A DNA stretch of 64,000 nucleotides from DATKDF01 sp963752045 (GTDB lineage Bacteria > Acidobacteriota > Vicinamibacteria > Vicinamibacterales > SCN-69-37). This document shows, piece by piece, positions 26,764 through 36,528 of the stretch. A program made the position numbers and the translations under genes. The notes under the pieces were generated by a model, which did no database searches, was not told where the DNA came from, and saw only the letters and a program-made list of their open reading frames with translations. The first letter of the stretch is position 1, and each line of letters begins with the position of its first letter. Where the stretch lies: the NCBI GenBank assembly GCA_963752045.1, contig CAVVWN010000011.1, forward strand, positions 91,113 through 155,112, in the 5' to 3' direction.

Positions 26764-29612
26764 ATGCGAACACCCAGACCCCATCTCATCCTCGTAGCCC
26801 TGGTCGCGCTCGCGGTTGCCGCGTCGGCACCACTCGCGGGCCGTTCGGCGGCGCCTCCTGCTCCTCAGGCGTCGTCGGTGACCTCGCCGATGCAGGAGTG
26901 GGGGCACAACATCGGCGATGACTACTTCCTCGCCAACTACCAGCAGGCGTCGGCGTACTGGCGCAAGCTCGATCGCGAGTCCGACCGCATGCAGGTGGTC
27001 GAGATCGGGCGCACGGCGCTCGACCGGCCGCAGCTCATGGCGATCGTCACGGCGCCCGAGAACTTCGCGCGTCTCGATCGCTACAAGGAGATCTCGAGCC
27101 GCCTGTCGCGCGCCCGCGGGCTCACCGACGACCAGGCCCGCGCGCTCGCCCGCGAGGGCAAGTCCGTGATCTGGATCGATGGCGGCCTGCACGCCACCGA
27201 GGTGCTCGGCGCCCAGCAGCTCATCGAGACGGTCTACCAGCTCGTCTCGCGCACCGACGACGAGACGACGCGGATTCTGAGTGACGTCATCGTGCTGGCG
27301 GTGTTCGCCAATCCGGACGGCATGGACCTCGCAGCCGACAACTACATGAAGTACGGCGGCGGCGGCCTGCCGGTGCTCTACAACCACTACGCGGGCCACG
27401 ACAACAATCGCGACTCGTACATGAACGCGCTCCCGGAGACGACCAACATGAGCCGCGTGATGTACCGCGAGTGGTATCCGCAGGTCATGTACAACCATCA
27501 CCAGACAGGTCCCCAGGGATCGGTGATGTTCGCGCCGCCCTTCCGCGACCCGCACAACTACAACATTCATCCGAACGTCATCGCGGGCATCGACATGGTG
27601 GGTTCGGCGATGCACACCCGGTTCATCGCCGAGCACAAGCCGGGCGTCACCTCGCGGCGCGGCGCCAGCTATTCCACCTGGTGGAACGGCGGCCTGCGGA
27701 CGACGGCGTACTTTCACAACCAGATTGGGCTCCTCACCGAGACGATCGGCAATCCCACGCCGATGTCGATTCCGTTCGTCGTCAGCCGTCACATCGCCGA
27801 CTCGAACAACTTCTACGCGATCGCGCCTCAGCCCTGGCGCTTCCGGCAGTCGATCGACTACTCGGTCACGGCCAACTACGCGGTGCTCGATCTGGCGTCC
27901 CGCTTCCGCGAGACGTTCCTGTACCGCATCTACCGGATGGGCGCCGACTCGATTCAGTGGGGCAGTGAAGACCACTGGACGTTCACGCCGCACAAGGTGG
28001 ACCGCATTCAGGCGTCGCTCACGCCGCCCGGCGGCGGTGGCGCGGCGCCGGCGGCCGGGACGAGGCGGCGGCCGGGGCGGGCGCGGCGGGGGCGGCGGCG
28101 AGGCGCTCTGGAACGAGCTGCGCAAGCCGGAATACCGCGATCCACGCGGCTTCATCATGCCGGCCGGGCACGCCGACTTCGGCACGACCGTCCGCTTCGC
28201 GAACGCGCTCATCAAGTCGGGCATCGAAGTGCAGCGCGCGACGGCGCCGTTCACCGTGGCCGGCAAGCAGTATCCGGCCGAGTCGCTCGTCGTGCGGGCC
28301 GATCAGGCGTTCCGGCCGCACGTGATGGACATGTTCGAGCCGCAGGATCATCCGGACGACATCCCGTACCCGGGCGCGCCGCCGACCGCGCCGTACGACG
28401 TCGCCGGCTACACCCTTGCCTATCAGATGGGCGTGGTCTTCGACCGGATCCTCGATCCGTTCACGGGGCCGTTCGTGGCACTGTCCGACTTCGCCACCGT
28501 TCCGGCTGGCGCCATCCGGGGTGGGCAGGCGCCCGTCGGCTACTTCTTCAGCCACCAGTCCAACGACAGCTTCATCGCCATCAATCGCCTGGTCGCCGCA
28601 GGCGAGGAGGTGTCGTGGCTTTCGGACGGGCCGATGGGGCGGGGAACCTTCTACGTGGCCGCCAAGCCCACCACACGCGCCTTGCTCGAGAAGGCCGCCG
28701 CGGATCTTGGCGTGAGCTTCGAGGCGGCCACGTCGGCTCCCGCGGGCGGCAGCGAAGCTCGCGAAGCTCCGTATCGGTCTCTACGACACCTACGGCGGTG
28801 GCATGCCCTCGGGCTGGACGCGACTGCTCTTCGAGAACTTCGAGTTCCCGTTCGAGGTGGTCTACCCGCCGATGCTCGACGCGGGGAACCTGCGCGAGAA
28901 GTACGACGTGCTCGTGTTCAACAACTCGGGTCTGAGCACGGGCGGCGGAGGGCGCGGCGGCCGCGGTGGCGGCGGGGGAGCCGGCGGCGGGCGTGGCGCC
29001 GGTCCGGCCGGCCAGGTGCAGCGCGACCCGGCTGACAATCGGCCAGCCCCGATCGAATATCCGGAGGAGTACACCCGTCGCCGAGGGGCCTTCACGGCGA
29101 CGTCGCTCAAGGCCGTCCAGGACTTCGTCGCCCAGGGCGGCACGGTGATCGCGATCGGCGGCGCGGCCGACAGTGCCATCGAGGCGTTCGGCCTGCCGCT
29201 CGGCGATCACCTCGTCGAGAACGGGCAGCCGCTCGGCCGGGAGAAGTTCTACGTGCCGGGCTCGGTGCTGCGTGTCGCGGTCGATCCGGCCAACCCGGTT
29301 GCCCACGGCTATGGCACGACGGCGGACATCTTCTTCGATGCCAGTCCCACCTGGAAGATGGACGCGTCAGCCGGTGCCGCGGGGGTCACGCTCCGCAAGG
29401 TGGCATGGTTCGACAGCGAGACCCCGCTCAAGAGCGGATGGGCCTGGGGCCAGAACTATCTCAAGGACGGCATCCAGATGGCCGAGGCCACCGTCGGCAA
29501 GGGCCGCGTCATGGTCTTCGGCAACGACCTGCTGTTCCGCACCCAGCCGCACGGCAACTACAGGTTCTTCTTCAACAGCCTGTATCTGTCGGTAGCGCCC
29601 GACATGCGCTGA
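26764..29612 (+). pseudogene. exported M14 family zinc carboxypeptidase, two frame breaks
   Basis: Reading through two shifts gives a 948-residue protein. It has a signal peptide (1-27) and an M14-like catalytic domain (about 40-400) with GGLHATEVLG (HxxE zinc motif, about residues 142-151) and YNHHQTGP later. The frame shifts by one extra base near 28055-28065, inside a glycine-rich linker, and again at about 28751 (extra A before GCGAAGCTC). The C-terminal part, RIGLYDTYGGGMPSGW onward, ends at 29612. GGAGG precedes the ATG. Glycine/RGG tracts lie at both linker positions. Either sequence errors or recent decay; there is no other stop in the composite frame. Confidence 0.8.
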
Positions 29613-29621
29613 CACATGACA

Positions 29622-29656
29622 ACGGGCCCGGCGATCGTGACCATCGCCGGGCCCGT
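29622..29656. terminator. strong hairpin after the M14 gene
   Basis: ACGGGCCCGGCGAT (29622-29635), loop CGTGACC, ATCGCCGGGCCCGT (29643-29656): a perfect 14-base stem starting ten bases after the stop. No T-run follows. It lies between convergent genes and could serve both. Confidence 0.55.
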
Positions 29657-29734
29657 CCTGCGTGAAGCGCGTTGTGTGACACCGCGACGCCGGTTACCCG
29701 ATCAGACCTCCACACCCTCCAGTATCTTCACGGT

Positions 29735-31384
29735 CTACTGCCCTCCGCGTCCTCCACCAGTCGGCGCGGGCATCTGGCCCGGCGCAAACCGCGGCAGCAT
29801 CTGGTCGCGCATGGCCACGTGGTACACGGCTGACGCGATCGCGACGGCCGATTTCTTCACGTCTTCTTCGACGATGCGCTCCCAGGTGTCGAGGTTGGTG
29901 TGCCAGGTGTGCGAGTTGTACTCGATCGGGTCCTGCTGGAGACCGATGCCCGGCAGGCCCGCCGCGTTGAACGACGTGCTGTCGGTGCCGCCGCGGTTCC
30001 GGCTGGTCGTGGCCGTCGCGCCGTAGATGCCCAGGTCCTCGAACTGCGCAAAGTACTGGTGGACGACGGCCGCGGCCTCCGGAGGACCGAACACCGAGCC
30101 GCCGCGGATGCGGCCCGTGCCCGAGTCCACGTTGAAGTACCCGTTGAACTTGGCGAACTCCGGCTTTGGTTCCTCGGCCGTGCCGAAGTGCTCGGCCACG
30201 TAGGCCTGTGAGCCGAGCAGACCCTGCTCTTCGCCGCCCCAGAGCGCCACGCGAATGGTGCGGCGCGGCTGCACGCCGATGGCCTTGAGGATGCGCGCCG
30301 CCTCCATCATCACCGCGCACCCGATGGCGTTGTCGGTGGCGCCGGTCGCCGAGTGCCACGAGTCGAGGTGGCCGCCGAGCATCACGACCTCGTCGGCCTT
30401 GTCGGTGCCACGAATCTCGGCGACGGCGTTGTACGAGGTCTTGCCGGCGGGATACCACTCGTTCTCGATTTCAAACTCGAGCGTCACCGGTGTTCCATCG
30501 GCGAGGATGCGGCTGATGCGGCCGTAGTCTTCGTTGCGGAGCACGACGGTCGGTACGCTCTTGGAGGCATCGAAGTCCTCGTCGCGATAGCCCGGGGCGC
30601 CGAAGGCGCGGATCTGCCCGTGCTCCCGTGCAGCGTCGTCGATGCGGACGGCCACGCCGTTCGCGAGCAGGAAGGCGTTGACCTGCTGGCCAACTTCGTT
30701 GGCGCTGAGCCGAGGCACGCCGCCGGCTTCTGCCGCGCCGCGCCCGCCGCGACCTCCGCCGCCTCGTCCGCCGCGCCCGCCTCTGGCCGGCGCGTTCGGG
30801 TCCGGGTTGTACTGCGCGCGCACCTGCGCGTCGTCGCGCCGCTTGGCCGGCGGCGTTTCCTGGAACGCGACGCTGCGGTGGGGACCCACGAGCACGATGG
30901 CGTCACGGACCTGTTCGCGCATCTTCGCCAGGTACGCGTCGAGCTCGGCCTGCGTGGGGCTGTCGGGCGGCACGAGGTGCACGGCCGACCGCGTCACGGT
31001 CCCGGCCGTCGACGGCGTCCAGGCCAGCACCTCGAAGACGAGGTTGTCGCGCACCGGCGACAGGATGTGGCCCGAGGCCCGGACGTTGAGCCAGCCGCCC
31101 GGCTGGAACGGGAAGGGCTCGAGACGGCCGTTCACGAAACCCCAGCGGGTCATTTCCTCCACGGCCCACTTCGCGGCGTTCTCGTGGTTGGGGGACCCGG
31201 TGAGCCGTGGGCCGTACACGTCGGTCAGGTAGTGCATGGTCCGCAGAATCTGCGAGTTTTCCATGCCTTCCTTGCGAATCTTCGCGTTGATGTCCTGGTC
31301 AATCCGTTCGGCCGGCGCCTGGGCCGAGAGGGCCGAGCCGACAAGCGCGGTGGCGGCGAGCAACGTGAACAGTCTGCGAACCAT
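29735..31384 (-). CDS. exported M28 family metallopeptidase
   Basis: A 549-residue enzyme with a signal peptide (MVRRLFTLLAATALVGSALSA). ATG 31384 has AGGAG upstream; the longer frame to 31588 overlaps the divergent gene and is not preferred. The zinc ligands are seen in LGGHLDSWHSATGATDNAIG, WGGEEQGLLGS, VDSGTGRIRGG and HTNLDTWERI. A glycine/arginine tract (about residues 198-218, 30.73-30.79 kb) and a GGGRGGQ tail are low-complexity additions. It probably trims peptides in the periplasm. Intact frame, convergent with the M14 gene. Confidence 0.92.
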   Translation of the reverse strand: MVRRLFTLLAATALVGSALSAQAPAERIDQDINAKIRKEGMENSQILRTMHYLTDVYGPRLTGSPNHENAAKWAVEEMTRWGFVNGRLEPFPFQPGGWLNVRASGHILSPVRDNLVFEVLAWTPSTAGTVTRSAVHLVPPDSPTQAELDAYLAKMREQVRDAIVLVGPHRSVAFQETPPAKRRDDAQVRAQYNPDPNAPARGGRGGRGGGGRGGRGAAEAGGVPRLSANEVGQQVNAFLLANGVAVRIDDAAREHGQIRAFGAPGYRDEDFDASKSVPTVVLRNEDYGRISRILADGTPVTLEFEIENEWYPAGKTSYNAVAEIRGTDKADEVVMLGGHLDSWHSATGATDNAIGCAVMMEAARILKAIGVQPRRTIRVALWGGEEQGLLGSQAYVAEHFGTAEEPKPEFAKFNGYFNVDSGTGRIRGGSVFGPPEAAAVVHQYFAQFEDLGIYGATATTSRNRGGTDSTSFNAAGLPGIGLQQDPIEYNSHTWHTNLDTWERIVEEDVKKSAVAIASAVYHVAMRDQMLPRFAPGQMPAPTGGGRGGQ

Positions 31385-31487
31385 GGGTTGACTCCTTCGA
31401 CTGGGTCGTAGGGTACAGCGGATTCGGCGAGAGAGGAAACCGGGATGTCCGGCCGGGCCCCAACCGGATAGAGTCAGGAGGGACGGG

Positions 31488-31746
31488 ATGCCCTGGACGT
31501 ACCCGCCGGAACTTGCCGACGCGCTTCTCGGCTTCGGCCTGCGCCCGACGCCGGCGACGCCGCCGCTCGTCGTGCGCGACGCACTCAACGACCTGTACCG
31601 CTACGAGCTGAGGCGCATGCGCGACCAGTTGCGGGCGGGGAACATACCGAAGGCCGACTACATAGATTCTGGTCATCGCCACCCGGAAGCGCTACTGGCC
31701 GCTCACGCTGCAGCCGCCCGCGTGGGAAGAAATCTGCCGTACCTGA
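31488..31746 (+). pseudogene. small hypothetical protein, frame broken once
   Basis: As given, the frame runs MPWTYPPELADALLGFGL to ...PKADYI and then drifts into low-quality sequence ending at 31880. Skipping one T at 31668 restores a coherent end (LVIATRKRYWPLTLQPPAWEEICRT) with a stop at 31744-31746, giving 85 residues. The intact form would be a basic, mostly helical protein with no recognised domain. Divergent from the M28 gene. Confidence 0.6.
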
Positions 31747-31783
31747 TGGGTACGCCGCACGCCGGGCCGGATGGGGCCGCGCG

Positions 31784-33232
31784 CTACTGCTGCCCGACAG
31801 GAGCCCGGACGGCGCGGCCTGGCCGGGCGGCGGTCACCTGGCCAGCATCGACGACGACCTCGCCGCCGACGATGACGTAGGGTATCCCGGCGGACGGGAT
31901 GGTGGGATCCTCGTAGGTCGCGCGGTCGATGACTGCGTCCGGATCGAAGATCGTGAGGTCCGCGTCGGCGCCTTCCTGCACACGGCCCTTCTTCGCCATG
32001 GCCGGCACGCGCGCCTCGAGCCGGCGCGCCGGCTCGAGCGCCATGCGCCGCAACGCGTCCATCAGCGTGAAGGCCTGTTCGTCCCGAACGTAGCGGCCGA
32101 GCACCCTCGCGTAGGTCCCCGTCGTGCGCGGATGCCCGTGGCCGTCCTGGATGAAGCCGTCGCTCGCGATCATCGAGAGCGGGCTCGCGATGGCCGTCCG
32201 CGTCTGCTCCTCGGAGCGACCGTGAATGATGACGGTGCCGCCGGTCTTGCGCGCCTCGGCGAACGTCTTCTTCGTGAGCCGTTCGCCGGTCGAGACGAGC
32301 TGGTGCAGCGCGAAGCGCTCGTCCGGCCAGGTGTCCCAATCGTCGAACAGCGCCGACGTGATCTCGGTCATGCCGGCGCCGTACGGGTACGCCTCGGTCG
32401 TCACGTCCTGTCCGCCGCTTGCGGCCGCCTCGATCGCGGCGAGGAACTCGTGAATCTCGTCGGCGGCCGACGAGTTGACGTGGACGATGTGGAGCGGCAC
32501 CCGCGCTGCGGCCGCGGCCGCGATCGTCTCCTGAAGGCCCGCGATGCCGCCGCGCATGTGGATGTGCGCCGCCGCGCCGCCTTCGGCTGCCACCCGGAAC
32601 ATGCGCTCGATCTCGGCCATCGAGGCCCCGGGCGTGTAGGCGCTGCCGAAACCCACCGCGACCGCGCCCCGGGCGAGGCCCTCGCGCAGGATGGCTTCCA
32701 TCGCCACGAGGTCCTCTTCGCGAGCCGCGCCACTCCCGCCGATGCCGGCCGGCAAGAGACCCGTTCCGGGATCGCCCAGCACCTTCATGCGGGCCGGGAT
32801 GTGCCCGACCGACACGCCGTAGTTGACGATCTGGCCGCCGTCGAGCGCCGCGTACCACGCGGCCACGTCGGCCGTGCCCACTTCGAGCTCGAAGGCCGAC
32901 GTCACCCCGTCGCGGACCATGAGCGCATAGGCCTCTTCGTCCTGCCCGTGTTCGTGCAGGTCGACGAATCCGGGCGCCACCACGTGCCCGGTCGCGTCGA
33001 TGACGCGCGCGCCCGCAAGCTCGGTGTCGGAGATGGTCTCGATGGCGCCTCCGCGAATGCCGACGTGGCCAACGCCATCGCGGCCCGTCTCGGGGTCCAT
33101 GATTCGGCCGTTCGCGATGACGAGGTCGTACGGCTGGGCGGACGGCCGCTGGCACGCCACTGGCAGACCGAGCGCGCCGACGAGGGCGGCGCAGGAGATG
33201 ACGCGAACGGGTCGAGAGGGGCTGACGGTCAT
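31784..33232 (-). CDS. amidohydrolase, D-aminoacylase-like lipoprotein
   Basis: A 482-residue enzyme. A signal peptide ends LPVAC (about residues 23-27), a plausible lipobox. The amidohydrolase start LVIANGRIMDPETG and the metal-binding VAPGFVDLHEHGQ (HxH, about 92-94) are clear, with IHMRGG, LHIVHVNSSA and EAYPYGAGMTEI later, and the closing GRVQEGADADLTIFDPD. The pattern fits N-acyl-D-amino-acid deacylases, which remove acyl groups from D-amino acids, for example from peptidoglycan products. Intact frame. Confidence 0.85.
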   Translation of the reverse strand: MTVSPSRPVRVISCAALVGALGLPVACQRPSAQPYDLVIANGRIMDPETGRDGVGHVGIRGGAIETISDTELAGARVIDATGHVVAPGFVDLHEHGQDEEAYALMVRDGVTSAFELEVGTADVAAWYAALDGGQIVNYGVSVGHIPARMKVLGDPGTGLLPAGIGGSGAAREEDLVAMEAILREGLARGAVAVGFGSAYTPGASMAEIERMFRVAAEGGAAAHIHMRGGIAGLQETIAAAAAARVPLHIVHVNSSAADEIHEFLAAIEAAASGGQDVTTEAYPYGAGMTEITSALFDDWDTWPDERFALHQLVSTGERLTKKTFAEARKTGGTVIIHGRSEEQTRTAIASPLSMIASDGFIQDGHGHPRTTGTYARVLGRYVRDEQAFTLMDALRRMALEPARRLEARVPAMAKKGRVQEGADADLTIFDPDAVIDRATYEDPTIPSAGIPYVIVGGEVVVDAGQVTAARPGRAVRAPVGQQ

Positions 33233-33284
33233 GGTACGCGGATTCTACCGGGTTGGTCTTCGCGGTGGTAGGCTACCCGCTCCC

Positions 33285-34551
33285 ATGCCGTCGTCTCTTT
33301 CACGCCGCCGCTTTCTCCACGCGCTCGCCGTCAGTCCCGTGGCCGGAGCCGTTGCCGCGTGCACCGCACCGGGCGAACCACTGTCGACCGACGTTCTGGA
33401 CCGTTTCGGATCGCTCGGCGAGCCCGATCAGGCGCTTGGCGAGTTCGTCACGCGTCCCGAAGACGCGATTGACGTGTTCGACCTGCGCGTCACGGCCGAG
33501 CGCACGCTGCCGCCGGCGCACTACGGCTACATCGCCACGGGCGTCGACGGCGACGCCACGCTCCGGGCGAACCGTTCGGCGTTCGACCGCCTGCAGATTG
33601 CCAACCGGCGGCTCGTCGACGTCGAGCACGTGGACATGAGCACGACGCTTCTCGGCACGGCGATGGAGACGCCAATCCTCATTGCGCCGACGGGCAGCCA
33701 GCGCGCGTTCCATCCGGACGGCGAGCTGGCGACGGCTCGCGCCGCCAGAACGCAGAAGCACCTGATGCTGCTCTCGACCGTCACCACGACGTCGGTCGAG
33801 GACGTGGCCGAGGCGAGAGGCGAGCCGGTCTGGTATCAGCTCTATCCCACGTCCCGGTGGGAGATCACCGAAGCGCTCCTCCGTCGTGCCGAAGACGCCG
33901 GCTGCCCGGTCGTCGTGCTCACCGTCGACCTGCCGGTCGCGAGCAACCGACTGTCGCTCACGCGGTTCATCAAGCGCGACCGGCGCGACTGTACGCAATG
34001 CCACGCGGGTAGCGACCAGTACGCGACACAGAACACCCAGTTCAGCCGGAAACCCATGTTCGACGGCACGGGCATGCGCGACGAGTACCTGGGACACGCC
34101 GGCGCACACGTGGGAGTTCGTCGACCGGTTGCGCGCCGCAACCTCGATGCAGGTCGTGATCAAGGGCCTCGTCACGGCCGAGGATGCCGAGCGAGCCGTT
34201 GCCCACGGCGCCTCGGGCATCATCGTCTCGAACCACGGCGGGCGTGCGGAGGAAAGCGGCAGGGCCACGATCGACAGCCTGCCGGAGGTCGTGGAGGTGG
34301 TTCGCGGACGGGTGCCGATCGTGTTCGACAGCGGCATCCGGCGCGGCACGGACATCTTCAAGGCCATCGCGCTCGGCGCCGATGCTGTCGCCATCGGTCG
34401 GCCGTATCTCTGGGGGCTCGGCGCGTTCGGCCAGCCCGGTGTCGAACGGGCGCTGGAGATCCTGCGCGCCGAGCTTCAGACCGTCATGGCGCACGCGGGC
34501 ACGCGCACCCTTGCTGAAGTCCGCCAGCGCGGCGTCGTGCGGGCGAACTGA
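33285..34551 (+). pseudogene. TAT-exported FMN-dependent alpha-hydroxy-acid dehydrogenase with CXXCH, one frame break
   Basis: Skipping one base at about 34095 gives 421 residues. The N-terminus has a twin-arginine signal (SRRRFLHALAVSPVAG). The FMN-dependent TIM barrel shows APTGSQRAFHPDGE, VWYQLYPTS, VIKGLVTAEDAERAV, the active-site histidine in VSNHGGRAEESG, and FDSGIRRGTDIFKAIALGA. Residues 236-240 are CTQCH, a c-type haem-binding pattern within the region that is loop 4-like in lactate dehydrogenases. The likely reaction is oxidation of L-lactate or another 2-hydroxy acid in the periplasm. Before the shift the frame reads ...DEYLG, after it TPAHTWEFVDRL. Confidence 0.82.
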
Positions 34552-34642
34552 TTCCATCTCACCACGACGCGAGGCTCTTCCCGAGCCCGTTCCCCTGCTC
34601 GGTTGGCGGGCCGGCGCACAGCCGCCCAGAGCGAGTAGGCGC

Positions 34643-34660
34643 ACTTACCAACTTGTAAGT
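34643..34660. promoter_or_regulatory. small palindrome upstream of the pseudokinase gene
   Basis: ACTTAC-CAACTT-GTAAGT is a perfect six-base dyad in an AT-richer patch, 24-41 bases before GTG 34684 and about 100 before ATG 34762. It might be an operator. Nothing else was seen in the 130-210 base gap. Confidence 0.25.
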
Positions 34661-34683
34661 ACCGGCACCCGGACCAGCCGCCG

Positions 34684-36528
34684 GTGTCCCACTTCGTGCG
34701 CCCGCCCGCTGGACCGATTTCTGCAATGGCAATCGCCGGGCAGGGCAGCTTCATTCCGATCATGGGCACTACTCTCGACCTCGTCGCCGACCTCATCCGG
34801 GTCGACAAGTCGGGCTCGCACGTCGTCGAGCCCACTTACTCGGCGGGTCTGTCTGACTGGCTCGGCGACCGCTTGATCTGCTTTGCCGACCCCGGTGCGG
34901 CGTCGCTCGAACTGCTCCGGTTCAAGCCCGAAGTCGGCGATGCGCCTGGCTTCGAAGCCGCGCTCCGGGCGAGTGTGGAAGCCGTTGGCCGGCTGGATCC
35001 GTCTCTCTCGACCGTACGGGCCGTGGAGCGGATCGAGGAACTGGGCGGGCTGACGCTCGTGTCCGTCCGCGAAGCAGGCCGGCGGCTCTCGGAGCTGATG
35101 CCCCGCGCCGGCGGGCCAGCACACGCCTTCGAGCTCATCCGGGAAATCGGGCCTGCGCTGGCGTTGTTGCATCGGGCCGGCCACGCGCACGGCGCCCTGA
35201 CGCCCGAGCGCATCATCGTCACGCGCGAAGGCCACCTCATCGTGCTCGAGCATGTGCTCGGCGGTGCGATGGACGCGCTCCGGCTCACCGGCGAGCGCCT
35301 GCGGTCACGCGTCGGCATTGCCGTGCCCGACGGCGAGGGGCCGGCGGCGATCGATCCGCGCCTCGACGTGATACAGCTCGGCTTCATCGCCCTTTCGCTC
35401 GCCACGAGCCAGCGCCTGCCGCCGGCCGACTACCCGGGCCGCGCCGTCGCTCTGCTCAATCGGTTCTCGCGCGACAATCCGGACGCGGCGGCAGACCTGC
35501 GGCCCTGGCTCGAACGAGCGCTGCAGATCGGCGACCGGCCGTTTGAGAACGCCGCAGACGCCCTCCTGGCGTTCAAGTTGCTCCCGGAGCCGTCGACGAC
35601 GGCGGGAGCCGGGCACGTGACGACCGCCTGGCCCCAGCCGCAGGACACCGAGCCAGTCATCACGACCCACTCGGTCCACCAGGCCGATGAAGAACCCAGG
35701 CGCAACGAATACCCGAAGCCGGCACCCGATTCCACCGCGAGCCCCACGTTCTTCGAGGGCGCCGGATGGCAATGGCTGACCGGTACTGCGACCAACCTGC
35801 GGAGGTCCGTGGCCGTGCTCGGCGGCATCGTGGTCGTGCAGGCGCTCGTCATCGGCTATCTGGTCGTCGGGCGGCCGGCAGGCGCGGCGTCGGTTGAGAC
35901 TCCGCAGGTCTTCGGCACAGGAGCGACGCCGATCGACGCCAGTTCGCTCCCTGAGACGGAGCCGGCGGCAGACGACCCGGCCGCCTCTTCCGCAGCCTCG
36001 CCTCCGGCCCAGGAGACGACGGCGTCAGGGCTCAGGCCGGCCGAGGTGCAGACGCCGACACCACAGCCGCCCACCGTTTCGCCGGCGCCACCCGAGCCGC
36101 CGGCCCCTCTTCCGCCCGAGCCCGGCGGCCTCACCTTCGACTCGCCAGTCGAACTTCAGGTCTTCGAGGGCGGCACCCTTATCGGTTCGACGTCTGGTCC
36201 GCTCTCGCTTGGTCCTGGCTCGCACACCCTCGACCTCGTAAGCGAGGAGCTCGGCTTCCGACTGCCGCAAACGGTCGAGGTCGTGTCCCGGCAGACGACG
36301 ACGGTCGAGATCGTCGTGCCGGCAGGACGCATCGACATCAACGCGGTGCCGTGGGCCGACGTCTGGATTGACGGCGTCGCCTCCGGTCAGACGCCGCTCG
36401 CCAATCTGTCACTGCCCATCGGCCGCCATGAGATCGTCTTCCGTCATCCGGAGCTTGGTGAGCGCCGCGAGAGCGTGCTCGTCAAGGTCGACGGCATCGC
36501 GCGCGTGAGCGTGGTGTTCCAGCGATGA
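34684..36528 (+). CDS. pseudokinase-like membrane protein with C-terminal PEGA domain
   Basis: A 614-residue protein (possible later starts ATG 34726 or 34762; none has a ribosome site). Residues about 60-300 resemble a serine/threonine kinase, with LHRAGHAHGALTPERIIV where active kinases have HRDLKPxNI, and LEHVLGG where DFG is expected, so both catalytic aspartates are missing. One TM lies near residues 380-400. A proline/alanine-rich linker follows, then a beta-rich segment and a PEGA domain (GRIDINAVPWADVWIDG, about 550-614), which would lie outside the membrane. The stop overlaps the next start by ATGA. Confidence 0.75.
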   Translation: MSHFVRPPAGPISAMAIAGQGSFIPIMGTTLDLVADLIRVDKSGSHVVEPTYSAGLSDWLGDRLICFADPGAASLELLRFKPEVGDAPGFEAALRASVEAVGRLDPSLSTVRAVERIEELGGLTLVSVREAGRRLSELMPRAGGPAHAFELIREIGPALALLHRAGHAHGALTPERIIVTREGHLIVLEHVLGGAMDALRLTGERLRSRVGIAVPDGEGPAAIDPRLDVIQLGFIALSLATSQRLPPADYPGRAVALLNRFSRDNPDAAADLRPWLERALQIGDRPFENAADALLAFKLLPEPSTTAGAGHVTTAWPQPQDTEPVITTHSVHQADEEPRRNEYPKPAPDSTASPTFFEGAGWQWLTGTATNLRRSVAVLGGIVVVQALVIGYLVVGRPAGAASVETPQVFGTGATPIDASSLPETEPAADDPAASSAASPPAQETTASGLRPAEVQTPTPQPPTVSPAPPEPPAPLPPEPGGLTFDSPVELQVFEGGTLIGSTSGPLSLGPGSHTLDLVSEELGFRLPQTVEVVSRQTTTVEIVVPAGRIDINAVPWADVWIDGVASGQTPLANLSLPIGRHEIVFRHPELGERRESVLVKVDGIARVSVVFQR

